Source: Triplophysa rosa
Lineage: Eukaryota > Chordata > Actinopteri > Cypriniformes > Nemacheilidae
Reading direction: 5' to 3'
Assembly (NCBI RefSeq): GCF_024868665.1
Contig: NC_079890.1
Location: forward strand, 37,248,504-37,312,503
DNA: 64,000 nucleotides
Of this stretch, positions 1 through 10,800 are shown piece by piece; the stretch's first letter is position 1; the number at the start of each line of letters is the position of its first letter. The translations under genes and the position numbers were made by a program. Under the pieces are notes generated by a model. It ran no database searches. It saw only the letters and a list, made by a program, of their open reading frames with translations, and was not told where the DNA came from.

Positions 1-1025
1 TCAAATTCACTTCAACGTGTTTAAACATGAATATACTGTGTTTAAATGCTGGTATTTTACTGCGTTTAATCGTTTTTGTCTTCAACAAAGAAACGTCACA
101 TGGGTTTCCAGCAACTCCAGTAGTTTTTACGTGAGGTGAACTGTTCCTTTAACACATAGGTTCTGTCTCCCTTAACCAAGCTTTCTATAGTAAATTGGCC
201 CGCTGTTTTACGAGAAGTTAGCGGAGCAGCCTGGACCTTGTTTTTCCATCACGGATCCCACAGAGTCTGGTATTGGCTGACAGGATGATCTCTAAATCTC
301 CTGCTGGTTTGGACCAGTGAGGCTCTGCTCCTCTGCGGTGCAGAAACAAGCTGGAGAAAGAGCTCAAGGGCCCGGCTCCCTGCCTGACCCAATATATAAC
401 AAGCAGCGTATGGTTACCAGGCCATGTCTCCTGAGGATCATGTGTCCAAACCCTCACTGTGCTGCTGGAGAGGTGAAGATGAGGTGGGATTCATGGGGAG
501 CGATGATGAAGATCTGGAGAACTGCAAAAGGTCACGATGTCCTGATAAAGAAATGTAAGCTTTCCAGCCCCATATGTGATATTTGACTTTTTTGAAAATA
601 CATTCTGGTTTTATTGTGAATGATTTATTACTGAACATTATTCTAAGTAAAATAATATCATAATCCTAAAATGTGAAATCACCTGTTTCTGCCCAACATC
701 CTGTCATATACTGTAGAGATAATGTCACAATCCAGTTAATTCTGGAATGGATAAAATCAAGCAATTCTTTTTATTTAATTTTCACTATAAAAACGCTGTA
801 CTGCACCACTATATGCAAAACCATCATGTCCATTCAAACTGGTATATTTACCAGTTATATTTTCAAACTGGTAAATCGGATGATAACTGTAGATATAAAA
901 ATGTCTGTCCAACACTATGGCAGAAATGATCCATGTACATGTATGCATTTGGTCAATTAAATCTTTAAACTTGACATTATATACAGTAGTACAATCTTAA
1001 CAGAGTTACATTAAAGATATACAGT
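1..1025. other. No gene recognised
   Basis: AT-rich non-coding sequence. Short frames here (for example 317-586) have no recognisable domain, no repeated motif and overlap frames on the opposite strand, so they are treated as chance. Nothing else is supported. Confidence 0.6.
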
Positions 1026-1253
1026 AAAAGGGACAGTTCGCTCAAAAATATTAAAAAAAAAATTAGTAATTTATTATTCATTCTTGTGTTGCTTAAAACC
1101 TGTTCGACTCTTCGTTCTGTGGAACACAAAAGAAGATATTTTGAGAAATGTCTCAGTGGTAAAATATCTCATACAGGTTTGGAATGACATGAGGGTGAGT
1201 AAATGATTCATAAATGATGAATTTTCATTTTTGGGTGAACTATCCCCTTTAAA
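1026..1253. mobile_element. Palindromic cyprinid MITE (Angel-like), copy 1
   Basis: The left end reads AAAGGGACAGTTCGCTC and the right end GGGTGAACTATCCCCTTTAA, which are inverted relatives of each other. The interior holds the family hallmarks 'GAACACAAAAGAAGATATTT' and 'GGAATGACATGAGGGTGAGT'. These are non-autonomous DNA elements able to fold into a long hairpin. I recall them under the name Angel; that name is from memory, while membership in one family with the copies listed below is directly visible. It lacks the central part of longer copies. Confidence 0.85.
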
Positions 1254-1769
1254 GCTAATCTTGTCCATTGATTATAATCACTGACTTTCATGTGCAGAAT
1301 CAATTTTGCTCGGTTTATTAAAAAGATTTAAACCCAAACTAACTTTCAGTACTTAAGTGAAATTTCACAACTTGGACCAAGAAGTGAAACGGATTGCTGA
1401 GGTTGCTTTTGGGACCAATCTCACTATCACAGCGGCTTCAGAAGAGAATCACAGAGCTTTTACACTGAAATGATCTCGTGACCTTTTCCTTTGTACCACA
1501 AACAAGTTGTCCCGCCGGAGGGCGAAGTGTTGAAAGCGAGGAAGAGCGAGAATTCGGGGGAATGCGAGCAGAAACAAGCAGAGGTCCACAGAGAGAGAGG
1601 CGATGAGGTTCTTGACTGCGGTCCAAGCCGACAGCTGACAGCCCAATCAGTGACATCATGTACGAGCAGATGTGAAGGCAGCTTTCCAAACGCCGCTCCA
1701 CGCTTACCCTCCCTCGTTTCTCTCCCCCTCCTTCAGTTGCATCACCTCTTTTCCTGCCCGCCCATCCCT
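1254..1769. other. No gene recognised
   Basis: Non-repetitive sequence, GC-richer after about 1400. Overlapping frames on both strands at 1438-1886 depend on the CT repeat and show no domain. It could be regulatory DNA, but nothing decides this. Confidence 0.5.
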
Positions 1770-1796
1770 CCCTCTCTCTCTCTCTCTCTCTCGCTC
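1770..1796. repeat. (CT)n microsatellite
   Basis: About twelve CT dinucleotides followed by CGCTCGCTC. Simple repeat. Confidence 0.95.
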
Positions 1797-2224
1797 GCTC
1801 CACCTGTGCGAGCGATTTCACCTGAGACACACCTGACTCTTCAGTCCACTGCTGCAGAATCTCCTCCCCACCGCATTCACTCCTAATTACCAGCTAATAA
1901 GTCATTACCGCTGTATGCATGAGGGAATACTGGGGTCTGCTCGTGCCATTATTAATACTGGCACCCACCCGACCACACCATCCGTCCACTCCGAGTGGGT
2001 GGCATCCATGTGCTGGCATTGCACTGCTGGTGTTTGTGTACAAACAAGAACACATCTACGACAGGGCTGGTGAGTTCTGTTCCCACCTCTTACAAACCTG
2101 CCCGTAAATTGCAAGGAATCTCAAGCCTGTTCAAAACATATGCATCCAAATAATATGTATACATTGACACATACTTGGCAGATAGAAACGTCTGCCAAAT
2201 GCACAAAATGTTCAGGTTTGCTCA

Positions 2225-2555
2225 TAAGAAAGTAAAACCACAGATGAGATCTCACTAACATCTCTCCTGGACATCAATGAGAACAAATGAAAACGTTTCT
2301 GAGATAAAAAATTTAAAAAAAGAGTCAGAAATCTCACAAAAGTCTCCATCAGAGATTCAGAAGAGATGTCAACAATGTATCAAACTCAAATCTTCATTTT
2401 ACACCTCCATAATCTTCATGAATTTCAACAATTTTCTAATTTCTTTATTTCCCTTTGGCAATTTTGGGAGAAACGTCTGAGACTAGTTGATACTTAAATG
2501 AAACACAACTGAGAACGCCATCAAATCTGCCAGGCTATGAAGGAGCGACATCTGA
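2225..2555. repeat. Dispersed repeat family R, copy 1
   Basis: It shares with 17555-17895, 33910-35250 and 43030-43290 the ordered blocks 'CAGAAATCTCACAAA.GTCTCC', 'TTTCAGAAGAGATGTCAACA', 'GTCTCAAACT', 'ACACCTCCAT' and the closing 'GAGACTA.GTTGA'. Four diverged copies in 43 kb mark an old dispersed family. I do not recognise its class and see no clear terminal repeats or coding capacity. Confidence 0.7.
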
Positions 2556-3314
2556 GCAATACACATTTTCCTCTGGGTGGAGCTAAACTCCTTAACCAGC
2601 CCTGATCTAGGACATAAACCATTACTACGTTTCACATGGTAGAACTGGAAAAAACACTTTACTCAAAAATGAAAATTCTGTCATTATTTACCTCATGCTG
2701 TCCAAAGAATGTACCATGTAGTTGTGGACACCTAATAGCCAAATGCATGTACCAAGTGTGTGCACAGAAGATTTAAGATTCACCTTCATAGGCATCTGTA
2801 CATTGGTACGATTAAATTCTTGTACTGACAAGTCCTCTCAAAGAAGACGGGGTAAAGAGGAATAAGAAACAAGAAGTTAGAAGAAAAATTAAATATATAC
2901 AGTATATAAAAATACAATAACACCAGGAAAAATAATATGAACAAAAACAATTCAATACACAATATCAATAATAACAGTTCACAATAAAAACGAGTAGATA
3001 TGTGTTTTAAATCGTTTCAGACTAAAGCATAAAGCATGTAAAATCTGCATGTTGTTTTTAGAATTCACGAGCTACACAACAAATTCTATTTGTGTCCACT
3101 GTATGTCTTAAGTTGTACATTAGAGGGGGGTACAGAAGACACTGAAATGATGAGAGAGAGAGAGCAGGCAGCAGCTGTGCTGGAATTAATGTCTGCATGC
3201 CAAATTAGAAACACCATGCATCTCCGTCAGAACAATAAAGAGAGGTGGGTGTGTGGGAAGGGTATACAGACAGATTTCAAGCACATCCTGCGGGTGACAG
3301 GAACACTGACTCTA
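2556..3314. other. AT-rich stretch with a small MITE remnant
   Basis: No gene seen. Positions 2661-2700 keep a fragment of the Angel-like left end ('ACTCAAAAATGAAAATTCTG'). The rest is AT-rich, including an A/T-biased minus frame at 2786-2968 that is a composition artefact. Confidence 0.5.
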
Positions 3315-3366
3315 ACACACACACACACGCACACGCACACGCACACGCACACGCACACGCACACGC

Positions 3367-3421
<55 letters not shown>

Positions 3422-3427
3422 CACACA
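3315..3427. repeat. (CA)n/(CACACG)n microsatellite
   Basis: A compound array: CA, then about nine ACACGC hexamer-like steps, then pure CA. Long Thr-His and Val-Cys frames across it on both strands are low-complexity artefacts. Confidence 0.97.
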
Positions 3428-3576
3428 GAGGTAAGTGATACAGCTAAGACAACTCTGCAGCGAGGTCACTGTGTGCAAAACAGGTCATTACACATTTCTA
3501 TCAGACATCTGCACTGGAATCTTTGAGCTGGCACTTTACGACTTTACATGTTTCAGTTTTTGCTGTTAGCTAAGGC

Positions 3577-3584
3577 TGACGTCA
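3577..3584. promoter_or_regulatory. CRE palindrome TGACGTCA
   Basis: Full 8-bp cAMP-response-element consensus, the binding site of the CREB/ATF family. No promoter is visible next to it, so function is unproven. Confidence 0.35.
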
Positions 3585-3730
3585 CGGTTACTATTTTTTT
3601 CTGTTTACCATACTGAAAAGAATAACTTGAGTCTGTGCTGTGATTTGATATACCTGGTGGATTAAAAAACATTTAAACAAGAACCCAAGGCATATCTAGA
3701 GACTAGAATATCAAAGAAGCTTTTAAAATG

Positions 3731-4775
3731 GGCTAGCAAACAACCACTTAGCACTAGCAATCGCGTAGAACACATAGCAACGCCCTAACAACTACCCAGA
3801 ACTTCCTAGCAATCACCTACGGTAGATTACATAGCAACACCTTGACAACTACCCAAAGCCTCCTAGCAATCACATAGAATGCATAGCAACACCCTAACAA
3901 CTACTAAAAGCCTCCTAGCAATCACCTAGAATGCATAGCAATGTCCTAACAACTACTTAAAGCCTCCTAGCAATCACCTAGAATGCATAGCAACACCCTA
4001 ACAACTACTAAAAGCCTCCTAGCAATCACCTAGAATGCATAGCAACACCCTAACAACTACTAAAAGCCTCCTAGCAATCACCTAGAATGCATAGCAACAC
4101 CCTAACAACTACTAAAAGCCTCCTAGCAATCACCTAGAATGCATAGCAACACCCTAACAACTACTAAAAGCCTCCTAGCAATCACCTAGAATGCATAGCA
4201 ACACCCTAACAACTACTCAAAGCCTCCTAGCAATCACCTAGAATGCATAGCAACACCCTAACAACTACTAAAAGCCTCCTAGCAATCACCTAGAATGCAT
4301 AGCAACACCCTAACAACTACTAAAAGCCTCCTAGCAATCACCTAGAATGCATAGCAACACCCTAACAACTACTCAAAGCCTCCTAGCAATCACCTAGAAT
4401 GCAAAGCAACACCCAAGCAACTAGTCGAAGCCTCCTAACAATCACCTAGAATGCATAGCAATGTCCTAACAACTACTAAAAGCCTCCTAGCAATCACCTA
4501 GAATGCATAGCAACACCCTAACAACTACTAAAAGCCTCCTAACAATCACCTAGAATGCATAGCAATGTCCTAACAACTACTCAAAGCCTACTAGCAATCA
4601 CCTAGAATACATAGCAACACCATAACAACTACTCAAAACTTCTTATCAATCACCTACTATACACAGCAATGCCCAACAACTTCTTAAAACATCCTAGAAA
4701 TCATCCAGAATACCTAGCAATACAATAGCCACTACCCAAAAATGTCTAGCAATCACCCAGAATCGTTTGCAGCGC
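3731..4775. repeat. 52-bp minisatellite, about 19 units
   Basis: The unit contains CCTAGCAATCACCTAGAATG followed by CATAGCAACACCCTAACAAC and ACTAAAAGCCT; unit starts at 3966 and 4018 give a period of 52 bp. Central units (about 3960-4560) are nearly identical, while edge units diverge, the usual pattern of homogenisation in the middle. Single-base variants such as ACTAAA/ACTCAA and ACACC/ATGTC recur across units. It has no open frame of note. Confidence 0.97.
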
Positions 4776-5696
4776 CCTTGAATGCTAAACTGACTAGTAA
4801 GATAAGAACACAGTGGCAGCCCTATTACTGTAAAATGGCCTGGCAATGACCCACAAAGTCCATGCAGTAAGTCATTGTACAAAAGTAATTGTATGTGTTT
4901 TTCTTGTGTGCATATGAGCGCATGTTGGTGCATGTGTTGGTATTAGGTGTTGTGACCGCGGGGCCTCTGGGACACAGTGACACAGTGATGGAGGAGTCGG
5001 AGTGCAGAGGTGTAGGGCCACCAGTCTGAGCGCAGCCCCCTGGGAGACGGCCCTGAATAACATTAGCAGCCACTGGATCAATAATGACTTTACAGGCTCT
5101 TTCTAATGATACCTGCAGGGCACAGGGTTACACGCCTGGGGCCATGAACTGCACACCGCTGAGGCCATGAATAGTGGATGAGCGTGTATGTGTGCACATA
5201 CTGTATACAGCATTCTGAGAACTGTTGTGAATGTTTACTCGCTCGGGAAAAAATGGTTTGTGTATAACGGCTGTGTGTTTGTGTGTCCAGAACATATCCT
5301 GTAAGAGTCCTAAATGGAAAAAGATGTCCCAGAATGCATTGCACCAACCTTTTTAAAGAGGCAGGTGCATTTTTATGCACGCAGCTCTACATCTCTATTT
5401 CTGTATATTTCTAGCACGCATTGATGTTTCTGGTGTCACTAGTCTGAAGCTTTTCCGGTTCATCCCTAATGCAGAATATTCTGCATCAGTCACTTATGAG
5501 GTAAAACGTCTAGGATAAAATGCTTTCTTCCAAAGCTGCATGAACACAGTAAACAGAAGACAGAGAGGAAGCACATTACATTTTAAAACATACTGAAGGC
5601 TATTGCATGTAGTATGAATTTATTCATCCACACAGAAATGCATTGTGTGCATAATGGTGTAAAAAGCTTACCTGGCCTGAGGGATGCAGAGTGCTC
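4776..5696. other. No gene recognised; GC-richer block
   Basis: Positions about 4950-5120 are GC-richer and repeat-free ('CATTAGCAGCCACTGGATCA', 'CAATAATGACTTTACAGG') and could be conserved non-coding DNA. A ZNF143-like TCCCAGAATGCATTGCA motif sits at 5327-5343. Minus frames at 4694-5380 show no domain. Confidence 0.4.
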
Positions 5697-5818
5697 TGTG
5701 TGTGTGTGTGTGTGTGCGTGTGCGTGTGTGTGTGTGCGTGCGTGTGTGTGTGGTGTAAAGGGAAGGTGGGAAGGGAGATGTCAGCTGAAGGACACATGAG
5801 CATATGGTGGGTCGGTTT

Positions 5819-5880
<62 letters not shown>
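5697..5880. repeat. Two (TG)n microsatellites
   Basis: TG/GTGCG arrays at about 5697-5753 and 5820-5880 are separated by some 65 bp of unique sequence. The Val-Cys and Thr-His frames over them are artefacts. Confidence 0.96.
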
Positions 5881-5885
<5 letters not shown>

Positions 5886-6150
5886 GAGTTAAACACGATG
5901 CAGTCGGATTTTTCAGCTAAAGCGAGACACAGGGAACAAAGCATATCTGCAGCAGGCTCAACGTAATGCGCACTACTGAACAATAGAAATAAAACAATGA
6001 GAGTTTTACACGCTAGTCAAAATGAATGAGGACGCTAGACTATAAAAACAAACCAGTCGCTGTTTCCAGACTATGAGATGACTTGAAAACACAAAGCATC
6101 ACTTATAAATGGTCGACAAACAATAGGTTTGGTTATTTACAGTATATGTT

Positions 6151-6300
6151 ACAGGGATAGCCAAAAAAAAGAACATTATTTCATTATGGACATCATTTCG
6201 CAGTCTCTCTTCTCCCGAAGAATGTTGGTAACCAAACAACACTGAACCTCATTGACTTTCATTTCCTCAAAATATCTTCTTGAGAAAGTCATGACATCAA
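6151..6300. mobile_element. Angel-like MITE, degraded copy
   Basis: Recognisable parts are 'CAGGGATAG', 'GAAGAATGTTGGTAACCAAA', 'CATTGACTTTCATT' and 'TCAAAATATCTTCTT'. Much of the left arm is rearranged and the right terminus is lost. Confidence 0.65.
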
Positions 6301-6599
6301 TTGACATTCAACCATTCTGTCTCAGCATTTTTGACAAATCTGCATTACAAGGAATCCTAGATTGATTCTTGAACGAATCAGGATCCGTGGTGTCACCCCA
6401 GGGCTCTTGACTGCTGCAACGGAGATGTGTAGCGTACGTCTAAGTGCTGCGGATTGGGAAAGAAAGCACTCTACATCCGAAATTACTAACAGCCCCTCTA
6501 AGTGCATGTAAATCTACAAACACACACACACAATCATGCACGCAACAAAGCGCGATGCTCTCAGCGACATAATAGCTCTGCGGGCACTTCACCTATCAA

Positions 6600-7010
6600 A
6601 CATTTCAACCACGCCCCTTTAAAATCGCCTGGGGTCAACGGTTCACTGCGCGCTATTGATCACACAGTACAGGAGCGGCCATTTTGGCTCTTGGATGTTT
6701 CGTTCTTTTTGTCCTCTGCTAAAACAAAGCCCTTATATTCCTACTTCCCCCTAAATCCCCCCTCGCGACGGACCGATCACCCCCCCATCACACACACAGG
6801 CGCACACTCTCCCTCGACACCCCCGGGAGGTGACATCTGCCGGGCCGTGCTCGGCTGGTTCCAGATGCAGCGAGCGCTCATTTCGATTCCATCATCCTCT
6901 TCCAATCAGCTCCTCTCTCCCCAGTGCAACATTAATGAGCCTCTTTCATTTGAATACGTAATTAGCCGCCCGAGCACTCTGCTTCACTAATTTCCAGACA
7001 AAAGGATCGA
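6600..7010. promoter_or_regulatory. Candidate conserved non-coding block
   Basis: Repeat-free and GC-richer than its surroundings, with runs such as 'GTGCAACATTAATGAGCCTC' and 'GAATACGTAATTAGCCGCC', which hold homeodomain-type TAAT/TAATTA cores. The plus frame 6502-6990 is proline/serine-rich with no domain and is probably chance. The call rests on composition and motif character only. Confidence 0.3.
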
Positions 7011-7287
7011 GGGGGGTGTGTGGGGGGGGTAGATAGCGACGGTAAAAATGAAAAAAGAAACCAACAACATTTGCATGCCAATTTAGCAAAGGGGGATGTT
7101 TTGCGCCGTGCGAGGGGGTTGCGGGTATTTTTAGGGTGTGTTGCGATCTCTTTGTTTCCTTCCGCCGTTCCTCTCTTGCTCTCATTTAGTTAGCGGCCGA
7201 AACTATTTTAAGGTATCACATTCTGTATGCATGCACGGTCCAAATGCAAAGCTGTTCCAAAAGATGGTACTTATGCTACCCAGAGTT

Positions 7288-7620
7288 ATTATAGTTTTGA
7301 TTTTAGTTTTATTTCGTCTGATTAATATTTTAAATTAGCTTTTATTTGTAGACGTTTACTTTTTGTGTTAATTTTATTTAAAGTTTTTTCATTTTATAAT
7401 TCATTGGTTCATATTTTGTGGTGCTATATAAGATTAATTTATTTTAATTTCATTTTTATTTTAGTTTTTGTTTATTATTATAACTTCAGTGCTTTGAACT
7501 CATTTCATTTTATTTAACATGAGAATTTTCCCTTTAATTACGTTTTTTCCAATCATTTTTAGGTCAATGTTTTATTTGATTTCAATGAACAGTAACTTTT
7601 AATTTGAGTAAACTAAAATA
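7288..7620 (+). repeat. T-rich dispersed fish repeat (possible)
   Basis: Long TTTTA-rich sequence beginning 'TTATTATAGTTTTGATTTTA', a phrase I associate with a common teleost dispersed repeat. No terminal repeats or coding capacity are visible. The A-rich stretch at about 36770-36960 may be a relative in the other orientation. Confidence 0.35.
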
Positions 7621-7744
7621 TCCTTGATGCTACCTACTCAGATATCTTGTTTGGCTAAATAGTAAGGTTGCATATGCTCTGAGCAATCCCAGAATGCATT
7701 GCGACACACTTCAGAATGAAAATTGAAATGCAAATTGAATTTTC

Positions 7745-8000
7745 AATGAAAAAAAAAAAATATATATAATGAAAAAATATATAGTTTTTTATATACAATG
7801 TTAAAAAATAAATTTTAATATATAAAAATGATTTATTTATTTATTGAAACATATTTATATTATTTATTTATTCATATTATATATTTATTTATATATATAT
7901 TCATTTAATTACTTAAATCACACACACACACACATATATACAGTATATATATATATAAAATAAAGAAAGAATTATTAAATATATAGCATACACACATATC
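7745..8000. repeat. AT-rich low-complexity tract
   Basis: Almost pure A/T with short (TA)n and (TTTA)n runs and a small (CA)n at 7918-7934. No features beyond simple sequence. Confidence 0.85.
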
Positions 8001-8516
8001 ACATATAATTTCAATAGAAACGTACCAATAAAAACATTTTCTGTGTGTTCATAAAAGAAGAGCGATAGTGCAGCACTTTTAAACTATCGCTTTCGAGGTG
8101 TCATAATGTTTCGTCTCATGAAATTTCACTAGATTTGAAATCAGACCTTCTGTCTCACTAATAGTTCCTATCAGTCGTATGAAGCCCTCGGGCCGTCCGT
8201 ATAAATGCTGACAAAACAGTCTGGCGTACAAATAAAAACACGCAGCTGCAAAACACGGCAATGAACGTCCCACTGGTCTGTCGCAGCAAAGGTCAGGAGA
8301 GAAAGAAATGATATATGCAAATGCACACGCAAAAAAAGCATCACACCTGCGCGTGATGAGAGGACGTTTTAAGAGGCGGGCATTTCTGCAGAGATGCGGT
8401 GATACCCTGAGGTTCTCACACACCTGGAAGGTGCGGAAGAGCAGCTTCACTGCGGAAAGATTTCACTTTTTTTGCCTAATCGAATATTACTCACGCGTGT
8501 ATGTGTGAAAGCTCTG

Positions 8517-8517
<1 letters not shown>
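8001..8517. other. No gene recognised
   Basis: Mixed-composition sequence. A 123-codon minus frame (8079-8450) is cysteine-rich in a random way, without a signal peptide or spaced motif, and is judged chance. Confidence 0.5.

Positions 8518-8551
<34 letters not shown>
8518..8551. repeat. (CA)n microsatellite
   Basis: About sixteen CA dinucleotides. Confidence 0.96.
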
Positions 8552-8552
<1 letters not shown>

Positions 8553-8789
8553 GTGTGTGAATATAACACTTCTATGAGCGTGTATGTCATCATAACAGCA
8601 CATGTGTCGATGGCATGTCGTGTTGATGTGCGAGAGCGGTACAGTAGTATCATTCCACCATATGTGCAGCGTTCTCACGTTCTCGGGTTGTGCACATGTG
8701 GGTGTTTGTGTACTGTACAGTCTCTCTCAACTGTCTCTCCCTCTGGTCTCATGCCAGCCCAGCGCTGTTGTCAGTCAGCTGGAAGCCAA

Positions 8790-8965
8790 ATGGGCTCTTT
8801 GATCATATTAGGGCCCGTGCCAAATCAACACTCCCCTCATTAGATCCAGCACGCGCCAGCTAAGCGCACCGCTTTCCCTCCGTCCCGCAACAGGCAGGCG
8901 GGCATCACCTGCATTTATCGATCGGCTCCATTAAAGCCTTCGTATTGATTATTGATCAATCGCGG
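8790..8965. promoter_or_regulatory. Candidate conserved non-coding block
   Basis: A repeat-free block including 'CTCATTAGATCCAGCACGCG', 'ATTTATCGATCGGCTCC' and 'ATTGATTATTGATCAATCGC'. The last holds two overlapping ATTGAT/ATCAAT cores of the type bound by Cut/PBX-like factors. No open frame; inference from composition and motifs only. Confidence 0.3.
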
Positions 8966-9599
8966 GGTGGACTGTAGCTCGATTTCTACAGATCGGTTCA
9001 CCGGAGTCGTTCGGATCAACAAAACAATAGAAATTCATTTCACAAACAGACCTTGTTGAATTCACGACTTTCTGAACTGAACTCCAGGTGATGTAGATGC
9101 AACTGACCGGTTCAAATCAGAGGCGCTGACCCTCGCCTCGTGACCGACTGACATCATCGCGTGTTATTTACAGCAGCGGATGACCTCTTGCCGTGACCTC
9201 CAGACCACACGCAGTACCTGAGGAGAGAGTAAATGCATCACGCCTGTCCGCCACAGCTCCCCGGAGGATTCTACAGAGGATTTTTCCATGAATTTTCTAA
9301 ACACACACACACACGTTTCCATGTTTCTTTAGACATGACTTTCATTTTGTACAAACTGTAGATTCTAAACGAAAAACACGATTTAGTTGGAGAAATGGAG
9401 AATAAATGCTTGACATCTCATTCAATGGTACAGACTTTTACAGAACATTTTTCTTGCTGCAGGGATGAAAGGGTTAACGCAGTTCCGGCGTGTTGTCTCT
9501 GCATCAGTGTACATTATATACTCTTCATTTGCATACTGCAGCGCGAGCTCAATTAAAATGAACTTTTAATTTCTTAAAAGTAAATTAGTTTTGCATGTG
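8966..9599. other. No gene recognised
   Basis: Unique-looking sequence with a short CA run at 9300-9314. No open frame, repeat family or splice-like structure stands out. Confidence 0.5.
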
Positions 9600-9935
9600 A
9601 TGCGTGCAAATGTCGGGATAATGGCTGCTTTTTAATGAGTGCCAAAGCTGAGCGCATCCGATAAACTCCGGGGGGGGACTGGGGGGGGGCTCCACGCTGC
9701 ACCCGCACTCTTCCTCCCAGCACGCCTCTTTTCTCGGTGTGACCTCCGGGCCAGAGGTGGCCTTTGTGTAGTGAGTGTAGCTGATGTCACTGCTGAACAG
9801 GTGCACACGGAGAATGGGTTTCGTTGTTGTGCCGCCAGGCTGCGTAAACAAACGTGCACTCCAGCCTGCACACTAGCCGCCCTGGGTTACCGCTGTCATC
9901 CGCCGGACATAATGCTGCGGAGTACACTCACACAA
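9600..9935. promoter_or_regulatory. GC-rich unique block with G runs
   Basis: GC- and CpG-richer than its flanks, with two runs of 7-9 G at 9670-9690. Frames on both strands cover it (9585-9950), as expected for GC-rich DNA with few stop codons, and none has a recognisable domain. It may be a regulatory element or small CpG cluster. Confidence 0.3.
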
Positions 9936-10267
9936 CACACGCGTGCATAAACCCACACACACCTCGAGTGAGTGTTGGGGCCGTCTCGAAGGGATATTCA
10001 CATATCTGACCCTGCAGGGCACGCATGAGGATGGTGTGTGATGCTCAGCTGCAGGTGTGCTCGGTGGAAGTCTGCAGATCTACGGAAAGAAAGTGTGATG
10101 TCTGAAAGAGGTCTAGTGAAAATGATGCCGTTTACACTGCAACTTTTACAATGAGGATGGTTAAAAATCCATCTTGCAGACAAAGGTTGAAAAAATTTGA
10201 CCCAGGTCATTTTACCAAGGTTCATATTGTTATCCAAATCTATACCCAAGAAAAATAAATAATGAAT

Positions 10268-10800
10268 TAAAGCCACAATATGGAATAAGTTTGTAATGAA
10301 ATATCCAAAAATCACTTGCACAGTGTGATATATTTCATGCAGTTGTGTACTTACAGTATCCCAAATGTTCCCAAGAATGTGCAAATCCAGAGAAATTCAT
10401 ATTTAAAATAATGACCCGTCCCTTGTCTCCCTTGTATTTGTCGCATATCAGTGACTTAATATCCGCTGCTCCGCACTACCCTCAGTTTCCGATTGTAGAA
10501 ACTACGGCAATACGCAAATGCGGAAGCGGTTATACAGCATCTGAGACGCAGCATCTGTTGTTCTGTTATTATGGATCGCGATTACGCTTTGGCGAGTAAA
10601 GGAAACCCCAAAAAGAGTAAACGTAGGCCAAATGAGGCAAGCAGGCTTATGGAAAAACGAAGAAATAAAACAAGGATTAATATCGGCGTGGCGTTTTCTA
10701 AACGGAGAGAGCTTCGCGACCAACTCTCACATGTGTTTTAATAGACAGGTAAGCAATTTTTTGATTGTACACGAAATACACATGCACAGATTATTTGAAT
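10268..10800 (+). mobile_element. Dispersed teleost repeat carrying an exon
   Basis: The sequence from 'AGCCACAATATGGAATAAG' through 'CAGTATCCCAAATGTTCCCA' to the exon at 10571 matches my memory of a multicopy fish sequence that has the same layout before a similar short exon. Terminal repeats are not visible, so the ends are uncertain and the right edge could extend past 11000. Classification is tentative. Confidence 0.45.
10571..10748 (+). pseudogene. Decayed first exon of a multicopy teleost gene
   Basis: An ATG at 10571 opens 56 codons, starting MDRDYALASKGNPKKSKRRP, with the basic stretch RLMEKRRNKTRINIGVAF and then a stop TAA at 10739-10741. A consensus donor CAG|GTAAGC follows at 10748/10749, only seven bases after the stop. 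In the related fish proteins I remember, the segment after NIGVAF has a Trp ('RWR.LR') and reads on into the next coding part; here the Trp position is Arg and two in-frame stops (TAA TAG) precede the donor. This points to a dead copy. The peptide is very basic, suggesting a nucleic-acid-binding N-terminus. Function is unknown to me. Confidence 0.45.

Noticed and set aside
1438..1886. Opposing 130-codon frames as a gene
   Set aside because: They depend on the CT microsatellite, lie on both strands over the same bases, and have no domain.
3090..3526. Frames of 83-114 codons over the CA array
   Set aside because: Most of each frame is simple repeat; unique parts show no domain and overlap on both strands.
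3731..4775. Regularly spaced repeats considered as a CRISPR array
   Set aside because: Units are contiguous 52-bp tandem copies without unique spacers, and the genome is a vertebrate.
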